A DNA stretch of 64,000 nucleotides from Betaproteobacteria bacterium. GTDB taxonomy: Bacteria > Pseudomonadota > Gammaproteobacteria > Burkholderiales > Rhodocyclaceae. Positions within the stretch are counted from its first letter, which is position 1. Each line of letters begins with the position of its first letter. Of the stretch, positions 35,017-43,077 are shown piece after piece. The position numbers and the translations under genes were made by a program. The notes beneath the pieces were generated by a model. That model worked only from the letters and a program-made list of their open reading frames with translations, did not search any database and had not been told where the DNA came from. The DNA lies in contig WQYQ01000019.1 of NCBI GenBank assembly GCA_009781175.1, positions 1 to 64,000 on the forward strand, written 5' to 3'.

Positions 35017-35184
35017 ATGTCGAAAACATCTAAGCGTCCGGAAATCGTGCCTCCTACGCCCGAAGAAGATACCGCCATCGTCGCTGCGGCATTGGCCGAC
35101 CCTGATGCGCAACCGTTGACCGATACGCAACTGAAGGCAATGACGCCGATGCGCTCATTGAAGGCGAAGGGCAGGCCGAAATCC
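35017..35184 (+). pseudogene. N-terminal fragment resembling a BrnA antitoxin
   Basis: The 56 codons MSKTSKRPEIVPPTPEEDT to KAKGRPKS resemble the N-terminal half of BrnA-type antitoxins (PTPEEDxxI ... PLTD ... GRPK). The DNA-binding ribbon-helix-helix part is missing, and the frame runs directly into the next gene. No BrnT toxin lies upstream. Probably a leftover of a lost toxin-antitoxin pair. Confidence 0.55.
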
Positions 35185-35855
35185 ATGACAGATATAGACG
35201 CCTTATTTAAAAGCCGAAAAATAAAGATCGGACAGCTTCTTCCTTTCGGGTTTTCCGAGAGCGGGAACGTATATACCTATTCCACCAATTTGCTTGACGG
35301 TCAATTTGAAATGAGAGTGACCGTCACAAAAAAAGAAAAGCATCGGCGGACGTGATCGACAGCGCTTCAAAAGAACACTACGTGCTTCACCGCGTTCCCG
35401 ATGCGCAGGGCGCATTTGTCGGAAAGGTTCGGGAAGAATATGAGGGCGTACTCACCAGGATTGCCGCTGCCTGCTTTGAACCCGATGTATTCAAAAGCGA
35501 AGCTGCAAAGCAGGTTATTCAGTACGTCAGGGAAAAATATCAGGACGAACTTCAATTCCTGTGGCAACGCTTTCCCAACAACGCAATTTTCCGGCGGCAG
35601 GATAATGAAAAATGGTACGCCGCATTATTGGTCTTGCAAAAGAGCAAATTGGGACTGGACGAAGAGGGTTTGGTCGATATTATTGATTTGCGAATCAGGC
35701 CGGAAGAGTTGGACGATTTAGTGGATGGAAAGAAATACTTTCCGGGCTATCACATGAACAAAACGCACTGGTTCACGATGTGCCTCGATGGCTCCGTTCC
35801 CATAGAGGAAATATTTCGCCGGATCGATGAGAGCTTCGCGCTGGCGACAAAGTAA
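35185..35855 (+). pseudogene. MmcQ/YjbR family protein, split by a -1 frameshift
   Basis: The first part (MTDIDALFKSRKIKIGQLLPFGF to VTVTKK) and the second (VIDSASKEHYVLHRV to IDESFALATK) fit the two halves of one MmcQ/YjbR-domain protein with its N-terminal extension. The reading frame changes by -1 at a run of seven A residues (35328-35334, in ACAAAAAAAG). After the shift the junction reads RKASADVID, as expected. Key C-terminal motifs remain: FLWQRFPNNAIFRRQDNEKWYA and GYHMNKTHWFTMCLDGS. The cause may be a real mutation, a sequencing error, or slippage on a slippery A run. The second half could start at GTG 35352. Confidence 0.8.
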
Positions 35856-35906
35856 CGGCCGTTGTTGTTCAAGATTTTGGCTATTTGAAATAAGCGGGAG
35901 CTGAAA

Positions 35907-35940
35907 TGTTGGGCTTCGCTACGCTCAGCCCAACCTACAT
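35907..35940. repeat. TTGGGCTTCGCTACGCTCAGCCCAA hairpin repeat
   Basis: Short palindromic unit GTTGGGCTTCGC / GCTCAGCCCAAC followed by CTACAT, a common proteobacterial intergenic form. No gene in 35856-36044. Confidence 0.6.
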
Positions 35941-36044
35941 ACTAAATCAATACAGTCAGAAGATCTGATTAGATTAAAATCTATTACGGATGTATTTCAC
36001 TCTATTCTCACGATACTGTAAGGATAGAGTGAATTTGATATACG

Positions 36045-36596
36045 TTAATTACAGTTGCGAAGAGCTTGAAAATCAAAATCCGATAGTTTTACCCAGCCGA
36101 CGACTTTGCCAGCAACACTATCCGGATTCGGTAAATCATAATCTGGCACAGTAACAAGTTGAACAAAGCCGCCATCCGCTTCGGCTTTAATGCTAAATGA
36201 TGAAAAAGCTGTCATTTCGTGTTTAGGTGCGGATGCACTGGGGTTGTCGAAGATATAGATGGTGCGTGTATATACGAGACGCCCATTGGCTCCGAATTTG
36301 GTTTTAGGGTAAACACACTGACCAACGTTTTTAGATACTTTAGTGCGCTTTAGATAGTCTTGCTTGGCATCTTTCCAGGCTTGCAGATCTTCTTTATCAG
36401 GATCTCGTGAATTGCCGACACAAGCGGCACTAAAATTACTACCTTTCGCGGTAACGTAATATGGGTCGCTCTGAAGAGCCTCCATTGCGCAGTTATATGC
36501 TTCTTTATAACCAGGGCTATTTTTATTCACGGCAGCAGCCTGAGCCATTGAAATAGAAGCGACAGACAGGACTGCGATAACGAAAATCTTTTTCAT
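36045..36596 (-). CDS. Exported protein of unknown function
   Basis: A 183-residue protein with a clear signal peptide (MKKIFVIAVLSVASISMAQA) and start at 36596, where GGAGA lies seven bases upstream. The mature protein has four to five cysteines (YNCAMEAL, AACVGN, GQCVYP, LRNCN) that could form disulfides, and a lysine/tyrosine-rich middle. No family recognised. Base composition is AT-rich compared with the rest of the window, consistent with transfer. Confidence 0.7.
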   Translation of the reverse strand: MKKIFVIAVLSVASISMAQAAAVNKNSPGYKEAYNCAMEALQSDPYYVTAKGSNFSAACVGNSRDPDKEDLQAWKDAKQDYLKRTKVSKNVGQCVYPKTKFGANGRLVYTRTIYIFDNPSASAPKHEMTAFSSFSIKAEADGGFVQLVTVPDYDLPNPDSVAGKVVGWVKLSDFDFQALRNCN

Positions 36597-36687
36597 AATG
36601 AATCTCCAAAGTTGAATCGAGGACTGGATCAGGGCGCTGGAGACATCTCTTGACTTTATCCACGCCACACCGAACTTGAAAGAGGTT

Positions 36688-37035
36688 TCACTTCTTCATG
36701 TACTTGACGGTAATCGTGCCGGCCAGCTTGTTCTTGCCAATCTCATAGTCGGGATTGAAGGTGGCAAGGTTGTGCACTCCGATTCCGATAGCTACGGCCC
36801 ATCCCACAGGGGCGGTTGGGCCGAAGCAGGTGGCTACCAACGAGCCCGAACGGTACTCGGTATAGACCCGGCATTTCAGGCCCTGCTTTTCGAGCCGCCC
36901 TTCGATCTTTTCAACGACGGCACCAACATTGGAAACGGCAACGACCTGAAATGCCTCGTGGTTCCTTGCTAAGGTGTCGAGCCTTTCGATGGTCAATTCA
37001 TCGGCGGTAAATTTCTGAATATCAATCGACATCAT
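36688..37035 (-). CDS. Hypothetical protein with hydrophobic Gly/Ala segment
   Basis: 115 residues, starting MMSIDIQKFTADELTIERLDTLA. The first ATG has AAGGA three bases before it and the second six, so the second may be the true start. The middle is acidic and helical, then CFGPTAPVGWAVAIGIGVHNLATF forms a short hydrophobic stretch that may touch a membrane, with a basic end (TITVKYMKK). I do not recognise the family. It is on the same strand as the 47-residue gene and the exported protein, perhaps as one transcript. Confidence 0.55.
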   Translation of the reverse strand: MMSIDIQKFTADELTIERLDTLARNHEAFQVVAVSNVGAVVEKIEGRLEKQGLKCRVYTEYRSGSLVATCFGPTAPVGWAVAIGIGVHNLATFNPDYEIGKNKLAGTITVKYMKK

Positions 37036-37080
37036 TTGTCCTTGGAATGGTTGATTAGCGTATTCGTCTAACGAATCAGA

Positions 37081-37224
37081 CTAGCTGGGCAATGCTTGCC
37101 CAGTGATTCGTCCCTGGTTTTTCATCCATTTGCCGTAGACGGCAAAGGCCACGGCCATCAGAACGCCGGCCACGAAAGCCAGCGCAAAAGCCGCCAGGAA
37201 CTCCAACGGAGAGGGAAACAACAT
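37081..37224 (-). CDS. 47-residue single-helix membrane protein
   Basis: Starts MLFPSPLEFLAAFALAF, continues through one hydrophobic helix (AAFALAFVAGVLMAVAFAV) and ends in a basic tail YGKWMKNQGRITGQALPS. The start has a perfect AAGGAGGT ribosome site five bases away, far stronger than those of the neighbouring genes, which is the main evidence that this small gene is real. It is divergent from the XRE regulator at 37427. Function unknown. Confidence 0.7.
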   Translation of the reverse strand: MLFPSPLEFLAAFALAFVAGVLMAVAFAVYGKWMKNQGRITGQALPS

Positions 37225-37351
37225 GGAAACCTCCTTTCAAGAAAGACACGGGTGCCACGCAAGACCGCACCCTCACACCTACCCGGCAGGCCCCTTCCAC
37301 ACCTCGACACACCGGCAGAAGACCCAATCCAGCCGTAGGATTTGCGTCAAA

Positions 37352-37371
37352 TTGTCGTATATATACGTCAA
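37352..37371. promoter_or_regulatory. Palindromic operator candidate in front of the XRE gene
   Basis: TTGTCGTATATATACGTCAA is an almost perfect 20-bp palindrome (18 of 20 positions), lying between the divergent small membrane gene and the XRE regulator. It contains TATATA, a possible -10. Autoregulation by the XRE protein is plausible. Confidence 0.55.
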
Positions 37372-37426
37372 TATTTGGCGAATCTATAGCGTCGTGAATC
37401 AGTCTTCAGACTGCGATGCTGCGCGG

Positions 37427-37753
37427 ATGACAACATCCCGGAAACCGCCGCAAGCCCGCAGCGCTCCGATCACCGCCGCGCTGGGCCAGCGCATCAAGCA
37501 ATGCCGGCATGCCGCCGACAAATCACAGGAAACGCTTGCCTTTGAAGCGCAGGTCGATCGCACCTACATCTCGGCGATCGAGCGCGGTTTAGCCAACCCT
37601 TCGGTGGAAACGCTGGCGAACATCTGTCATTGCCTGGGTGTGACGCTCTCCGAACTCTTTGCCCCGCTGGACAAGATTTCTCTCAAACCCACCGGCACCC
37701 GGCGCGCGAACACCGCCGAGCCCCCTCAGATCCCGCGTAGCCGCTTGCGCTAG
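37427..37753 (+). CDS. XRE-family helix-turn-helix regulator
   Basis: A 108-residue DNA-binding protein. The HTH is LGQRIKQCRHAADKSQETLAFEAQVDRTYISAIERGLANPSVETLANICHCLGVTLSELF in outline (positions about 19-78), the standard XRE/C1-repressor fold. A basic tail RRANTAEPPQIPRSRLR follows. Start at ATG 37427; the upstream frame is longer but crosses the palindrome and promoter region. Likely controls itself and the divergent small membrane gene. Confidence 0.85.
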   Translation: MTTSRKPPQARSAPITAALGQRIKQCRHAADKSQETLAFEAQVDRTYISAIERGLANPSVETLANICHCLGVTLSELFAPLDKISLKPTGTRRANTAEPPQIPRSRLR

Positions 37754-37812
37754 GTTTTGGGTGAAGACAAACGGCGAATCGACACAACCGCCCGCCGCAC
37801 GCTTTCCGTATC

Positions 37813-38751
37813 ATGCGTGCATCGCATAGCCGGGTTCCGATGTTGTCTTCTTCCTCTTCAAACCGTCCGGCGCTTGTGGCGCTTGTCTTCATCACGCTGA
37901 TCTGGAGCTACAACTGGATCGTGATGAAGCAGGTTCTGCGCTACAGCGGGCCGTTCGATTTCTGTGTGCTGCGCTATGGACTCGGTTGCGTCGTGCTGTT
38001 TGCTGCGTTGCTGGCGCGCGGCGAATCGCTGCGTCCGCCGCCGTTGCTGCCCACGATCCTGATCGGCCTGACGCAGACGCTGGGATTCCAGGCGCTGGCG
38101 CAATGGGCGCTGGTCGGCGGCGGAGCGGGCAAGACCGCGCTGCTGGCTTATACGATGCCGTTCTGGGTTGTGCCGTTCGCATGGTTCGTGCTCGGCGAAC
38201 GGCCTGCGCCGCGCGTGTGGTACGGCCTCGCCTTGGCGGCATGCGGGCTTGTGCTGGTGCTCGAACCCTGGCGCGGCGTCGGCAATCTGCGCGATTCGCT
38301 GCTCGCGATTGGTGCTGGCGCGTGCTGGGCGATCGGAATCGTGCTTTCCAAGCGGCTGTTTCTGCGCGGCGGCGTGCGCGCGCTGTCGCTGACGGCGTGG
38401 CAAATGCTGTTCGGCGCGCTCGGCCTGCTCGTCGTGGCGCTGTCGACCCATTCGCGGTCGATCGAGTGGTCGGGTTTCTTCATCGGCGCGCTTGCCTATA
38501 ACGCGATACTGGCCACGGGCTTGGCCTGGCTGATGTGGTCGTATGTCGTGGCGCGCCTGCCGACGGATATTGCCGGCCTCGCCAGCCTCGTAATTCCGAT
38601 TGCGGGTATCGGCTTCGCCTGGGCGCTGCTCGGCGAACGCCCTTCGCCGTTAGAAGGGCTGGGCATTTTGCTGATCGGCATTGCGCTGGCGGTTGTGACG
38701 CTGCGCTGGCCGCTTAGGGTTTTGCGCGAGCCTGCTGCGGTTTCCCGCTAG
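37813..38751 (+). CDS. EamA/DMT-family transporter
   Basis: A 312-residue membrane protein with ten predicted helices in two EamA repeats. The first repeat has the signature start LVFITLIWSYNWIVMKQ, and the second has GAGACWAIGIVLSKR and a final GERPSPLEGLGILLIGIALAV. Substrate unknown. The N-terminus is uncertain: ATG 37813 or 37840. The stop TAG is contributed by the CTAGAGC end of the repeat element that follows. Confidence 0.87.
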   Translation: MRASHSRVPMLSSSSSNRPALVALVFITLIWSYNWIVMKQVLRYSGPFDFCVLRYGLGCVVLFAALLARGESLRPPPLLPTILIGLTQTLGFQALAQWALVGGGAGKTALLAYTMPFWVVPFAWFVLGERPAPRVWYGLALAACGLVLVLEPWRGVGNLRDSLLAIGAGACWAIGIVLSKRLFLRGGVRALSLTAWQMLFGALGLLVVALSTHSRSIEWSGFFIGALAYNAILATGLAWLMWSYVVARLPTDIAGLASLVIPIAGIGFAWALLGERPSPLEGLGILLIGIALAVVTLRWPLRVLREPAAVSR

Positions 38752-39042
38752 AGCGGTTTTGGTTCAAGTGCATACGGATGATGCCCGATTTCGGTTGCGG
38801 GCGGCAGGATGCCGCCCCTACGAGTAATCATGGCCTTTCGGGCAATTGGATTTGCCAATGGTTTGTAGGGGCAACCCTTGTGGTTGCCTGGTTTTCATGG
38901 ACGGACGTGAGATCATGGGTGGGTGCGAGATCGCGGACGGGCACAAGGCCCGCCACTACGGGCGCGGTTTCGTTGGGCGTTGACCGTAGGGGCGGCATTT
39001 TGCCGCCCGCCGCTGTACAGGATTGAACCAAAATCGTTCTAT
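38748..39042. mobile_element. 295-bp element with CTAGAGC terminal inverted repeats
   Basis: Left end CTAGAGCGGTTTTGGTTCAA (38748-38767), right end TTGAACCAAAATCGTTCTAT (39023-39042). The inside holds palindromes such as GCGGGCGGCAGGATGCCGCC and a facing GGGGCGGCATTTTGCCGCCC, and a GTAGGGGC motif. There is no gene in this 330-bp gap. Same ends as the element at 33483-33659, different interior. Confidence 0.75.
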
Positions 39043-39081
39043 CTAATAAGATGATTCGCCCATTTCCGCAAGGAGCCCGCG

Positions 39082-39762
39082 ATGTTCTCCGCCGACACTT
39101 TCACTTTCCTGCGCGAGCTGCAAAACCACAATCGACGCGAATGGTTCGAAGCGAATAAATCGCGTTACGAGGCGCTAGTGCGTGAGCCGGCGCTGGACTT
39201 CATCGAGGCGATGGCCCCGGCGCTGGCTAAATTCGCGCCGCAGTTTCGCGCCGACGCGCGCAAGATGGGCGGTTCCTTGATGCGGGTGTACCGCGACACC
39301 CGTTTTGCCCGTAATAAGACGCCCTACAAAACCAATATCGGCATCCAGTTCCGGCATACGCTGGGCAAGGATGTGCATGCGCCCGGTTTCTATGTGCATA
39401 TCGCCGACGACGAAGAAGGCTGCTTTTTCGCCGCCGGCTGCTGGCGTCCGGAAGCTGACGCGCTCTGGAAGATCCGTCAGGCCGTCGCCGACAAGCCCGA
39501 GAAGTGGCTGGCCGTGCGTGACGACAAGAAATTCACCCGGCACTGGACGCTTGGCGGCGACAGCCTTCAGCGCCCCCCGCGCGGTTTTGCCGCCGATCAC
39601 GTCGCTATTGATGATCTGCGGCGCAAGGATTTCATCGCGCTGGCTTCGTTGTCGGCGGAGGAGGTTACTACGCGGGATTTCGCCAAGCTGGCCGGGCGGC
39701 GCTTTGCCGAAACCGCCCCGCTGATGAGCTTTTTGTGCGGGGCCTTGGGGGTGGCGTACTGA
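39082..39762 (+). CDS. DUF2461 family protein
   Basis: A 226-residue protein of the TIGR02453/DUF2461 family, widespread but without a proven function. Typical motifs are TFLRELQNHNRREWFEANKS, SLMRVYRDTRFARNKTPYKT and GFYVHIADDEEGCFFAAG. A CAAGGAG site lies seven bases before the start. It converges on the RND permease gene; a strong hairpin separates them. Confidence 0.9.
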   Translation: MFSADTFTFLRELQNHNRREWFEANKSRYEALVREPALDFIEAMAPALAKFAPQFRADARKMGGSLMRVYRDTRFARNKTPYKTNIGIQFRHTLGKDVHAPGFYVHIADDEEGCFFAAGCWRPEADALWKIRQAVADKPEKWLAVRDDKKFTRHWTLGGDSLQRPPRGFAADHVAIDDLRRKDFIALASLSAEEVTTRDFAKLAGRRFAETAPLMSFLCGALGVAY

Positions 39763-39764
39763 AT

Positions 39765-39796
39765 CTCTAGCCCCGCCATAACTGGCGGGGCTAGAG
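39765..39796. terminator. Bidirectional hairpin between convergent genes
   Basis: CTCTAGCCCCGCCA / TGGCGGGGCTAGAG, a perfect 14-bp stem with a TAAC loop. The CCCCGCCAT core and the following ACTCGTGGTCAAA also occur in repeat copy A at 8036-8158, so it is both a repeat member and a likely transcription barrier. Confidence 0.7.
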
Positions 39797-39806
39797 AGAC
39801 TCGTGG

Positions 39807-42800
39807 TCAAACCACAGCTTGAGCCCGCTTACCGCGCGTAATCAGCGCGTAATACAGCAGCGGGATGACCACCAGCGTCAGCACGGTGCTGACCAGAATG
39901 CCGAAGATCAGCGAGATCGCGAGGCCGTTGAAGATCGGGTCGTCGAGGATGAAGAACGCGCCGGCCATCGCCGCGATGGCGGTCAGGACGATGGGCTGGG
40001 CGCGCACCGCGCAGGCGTCGATGACCGCTTGTTCGGGCGTGTCGCCGCGCGCGATGAGGTGGTTGATGAAGTCGACGAGCAGGATCGAGTTGCGCACGAT
40101 GATGCCGGCGAGCGCGATCATGCCGATCATCGAAGTCGCGGTGAATTGCGCGCCGAGCAGCGCATGTCCGGGCATCACGCCGATTACGGTCAGCGGGATC
40201 GGGGCCATGATGACGAGCGGAACCGCATAGCTGCGGAAATACGCCACCACGAGCAGGTAGATCAGCACCATGCCCATTGCGTAGGCGAGCCCCATGTCGC
40301 GGAAGGTTTCGTAAGTGATCTGCCATTCGCCGTCCCACTTGATGCCGAAGCCGGTGATGTCCGGCGGCTGGCGGATGAAGAATTGCGCGATCTGTTGGCC
40401 CTCGATGTGGTTGTCCGAAACTTGCCCGACCAGATCGAACATGCCGTAGAGCGGGCTGTCGACAACGCCGCTTTCGTCGCCCATCACGTAAACCACGGGC
40501 AGCAGATCCTTGTGCATGATGACGCCGTCCCAGCCGGTTTCGCGCACCTGCACGAGTTCGGACAGCGGCACCAGTTGCCCATTAGCGCCATGCACGCTGA
40601 GCGCGAGCAGGCGCGTGAGCGTGGTTTGGTCCGATGGCGGCAGGCGCAGGCGGATCGGGCGCGGATACCGCGCGCTGTCATCGACCATGTAGGTGGCGTC
40701 GTACCCTTGCAGGCCCGCGGCGATGGTTTCGGCAATCACCGATTGCGGCACGCCCAGGCGCGCCGCGCGCACGCGGTCGATCACGAGCACCTCGCGCCGC
40801 GCATCGGCTGCTTCGACGCTGGTATCGACATCGACGATGCCTTCTGTGGCGAGGAAGCGCTGTTCGAGCGCGCGCCCGATTTGGCGGCTGCGCGCATAGT
40901 CGGGGCCGTAGATCTCGGCGACGATCGGCGAGAGCACCGGCGGTCCCGGCGGCACTTCGACGACCTTGACCGAAGCGCCATGTCGGTGTCCGATGGCTTC
41001 GAGTTCGGGACGCAGCGCCACCGCGATGTCATGGCTCTTGCGATGCCGCTCGCGGCGGTCGACGAAGTTAACCTGCAAATCGCCCACATTCGCGCCGCTG
41101 CGCAGGTAGTACTGGCGCACCAGACCGTTGAAGTTGATCGGCGCGGCGGTCCCGGCGTAGCCCTGGTAGTCGCGCACTTCCGCGACCCGGTCGAGCACCG
41201 CGGCGAGTTCCGTAAGCAGCGCGTTGGTGTCTTCCAGCGTGCGCCCTTCGGGCAGATCCACCACGATCTGCAATTCGGACTTGTTGTCGAACGGCAGCAT
41301 CTTGAGGATCACGAGCTTGAACACCGCCAAGCTTGCCGCCAGCACCACGAACGCGGCCATGCTGGCGAACAGCAGACGCCGCCGCCTCGCGCCCGAGCCC
41401 GGCGCGAGGAACGGCCCCATCAGCCGTGTGAACAGGCCATGCAGACGCGCGGCCATGCTGCCCGCCGGGTGTCCATGTCCGTCAGTCGCGTCATGCGGCG
41501 TGTGTTCGGGGATATGCCGCGAGAGCAGCTTGACCGACAGCCACGGTGTGACCACGAACGCGACCATCAGCGAGAGCAGCATGCCGACCGAGGCGTTGAT
41601 TGGGATCGGCCGCATGTACGGCCCCATCAGGCCGCTGACGAAGGCCATCGGCATCAGCGCGGCGATCACGGTGAAAGTGGCGAGAATCGTCGGGCCGCCG
41701 ACCTCGTCGACCGCCGGCGGAATCGCCTCGCGCAGCGATTTGCCGCCTTGCGCCATGTGGCGGTGGATGTTCTCGACCACCACGATGGCGTCGTCGACGA
41801 GGATGCCGATCGAGAAGATCAGCGCGAACAGCGATACGCGGTTGATCGTGAAGCCCATCGCCCACGATGCGAACAGCGTGAGGAACAGCGTCAGAATCAC
41901 CGCCGAGCCGATCACCACCGCCTCGCGGCGGCCGAGCGCGAAGAGCACCAGCAGCACCACCGCGCCGGTCGCGAACGCGAGCTTCTTCAAGAGCATTTGC
42001 GCTTTGTCGCTGGCGGTCAGGCCGTAATCGCGCGTGACTTGCACCTGAACGCCCTCTGGAATGACCTCGCCGCGCAGCGTTTCGATGCGCTGCAACACCG
42101 CCTGCGTGATGTCCGAGGCGTTGCTGCCGGGCTTCTTGGCGATCGCGATAGTCACCGCCGGGGCCGTACCGCCCGCGGGGCCGGCGCGGCCGGGCGGCGC
42201 GCCGTGCCAGACATAGGTCGAAGGCGTGTCCGCCGCATCCTGGATGTCGGCCACATCGGTCAGCCGCACCGGCTGGCCGTTGCGCAAGCCGAGCACGAGG
42301 TTGGCCACGTCGTCGCGGTCGGCGAGGAAACGGCCCGAAGTAATCTGTGTTACGCCGTCTGCGCCGACGCGCTCGCCGGCCTGACGCGCCAGGTTGGCCG
42401 CCTGCAACGCGCCGGCCAGATCGGACACCGACAGGCCATGTCCGGCCAAGCGCGCCGGGTCCAGATTCACCATCACCGTGCGCGCCGGAGCGCCGATCGT
42501 GTAAATATCGCGCGTGCCCGGAATGCGCTTGAGTTCGGTTTCCAGCGTGTGCGCGACTTCGCCGAGGTCGACCGAGCCGCGTTGCGCGTCGTCGGTCCAT
42601 AGCGTCAGTGCCATGACCGGTACGTCATCGATGCCCTTGGGTTTGATGATCGGCTGACCGACGCCGAGGCCCTGCGGCATCCAGTCCTGATTGGAGAACA
42701 CCTTGTCGTACAGCCGCACCAGCGCCGGCTGGCGCTTGACGCCGACCTCGAATTCGACCGTCAGAATCGCCATGCCCGGACGGCTGACCGAATAGGTGTG

Positions 42801-43070
42801 TTTGATTTCCTCGATTTCAGAGAGCTTCTGTTCGAGCGGGAAGCTGACCATCTGTTCGACCTGGCGTGCATCCGCGCCCGGAAACGGCACGATCACGTTG
42901 GCCATGGTCACGTCGATCTGCGGTTCTTCCTCGCGCGGCGTGATAGCGATCGCGATGAAGCCGAGCAGTATCCCCACGAGCGCGAGGATCGGCGTGAGCG
43001 GGTTGTTCTGAAAGTTGCGCGCAATGCGCCCGGACAAGCCCAGGCGGGGAGCGCCGTCGGCGGCGGCCAT
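39807..43070 (-). CDS. RND efflux permease (hydrophobe/amphiphile-type motif)
   Basis: Twelve-helix proton-driven inner-membrane pump of about 1,087 residues. The first helix is NNPLTPILALVGILLGFIAIAI. The TM4 proton-relay aspartates are present as GILVDDAIVVVENIHRH, as in AcrB-like rather than heavy-metal pumps. The second half starts around a helix near VVLAASLAVFKLVIL. Start at 43070, a few bases after the adaptor stop, although its ribosome site is weak. It forms an operon with the adaptor and a DUF2892 protein, divergent from a rhodanese/ArsR sulfur module, so sulfur or metal stress control is plausible. Confidence 0.92.
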   Translation of the reverse strand: MAAADGAPRLGLSGRIARNFQNNPLTPILALVGILLGFIAIAITPREEEPQIDVTMANVIVPFPGADARQVEQMVSFPLEQKLSEIEEIKHTYSVSRPGMAILTVEFEVGVKRQPALVRLYDKVFSNQDWMPQGLGVGQPIIKPKGIDDVPVMALTLWTDDAQRGSVDLGEVAHTLETELKRIPGTRDIYTIGAPARTVMVNLDPARLAGHGLSVSDLAGALQAANLARQAGERVGADGVTQITSGRFLADRDDVANLVLGLRNGQPVRLTDVADIQDAADTPSTYVWHGAPPGRAGPAGGTAPAVTIAIAKKPGSNASDITQAVLQRIETLRGEVIPEGVQVQVTRDYGLTASDKAQMLLKKLAFATGAVVLLVLFALGRREAVVIGSAVILTLFLTLFASWAMGFTINRVSLFALIFSIGILVDDAIVVVENIHRHMAQGGKSLREAIPPAVDEVGGPTILATFTVIAALMPMAFVSGLMGPYMRPIPINASVGMLLSLMVAFVVTPWLSVKLLSRHIPEHTPHDATDGHGHPAGSMAARLHGLFTRLMGPFLAPGSGARRRRLLFASMAAFVVLAASLAVFKLVILKMLPFDNKSELQIVVDLPEGRTLEDTNALLTELAAVLDRVAEVRDYQGYAGTAAPINFNGLVRQYYLRSGANVGDLQVNFVDRRERHRKSHDIAVALRPELEAIGHRHGASVKVVEVPPGPPVLSPIVAEIYGPDYARSRQIGRALEQRFLATEGIVDVDTSVEAADARREVLVIDRVRAARLGVPQSVIAETIAAGLQGYDATYMVDDSARYPRPIRLRLPPSDQTTLTRLLALSVHGANGQLVPLSELVQVRETGWDGVIMHKDLLPVVYVMGDESGVVDSPLYGMFDLVGQVSDNHIEGQQIAQFFIRQPPDITGFGIKWDGEWQITYETFRDMGLAYAMGMVLIYLLVVAYFRSYAVPLVIMAPIPLTVIGVMPGHALLGAQFTATSMIGMIALAGIIVRNSILLVDFINHLIARGDTPEQAVIDACAVRAQPIVLTAIAAMAGAFFILDDPIFNGLAISLIFGILVSTVLTLVVIPLLYYALITRGKRAQAVV

Positions 43071-43077
43071 ATTATTG

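Noticed and set aside
37464-37483. Twenty bases shared between the XRE gene and repeat D
   Set aside because: GCTCCGATCACCGCCGCGCT is GC-rich and similarity ends on both sides; probably chance.
39819-42602. Very long plus-strand open frame opposite the RND permease
   Set aside because: Shadow of a GC-rich gene; the antisense product is rich in H, R, D and Q, and the minus strand has an intact known family.
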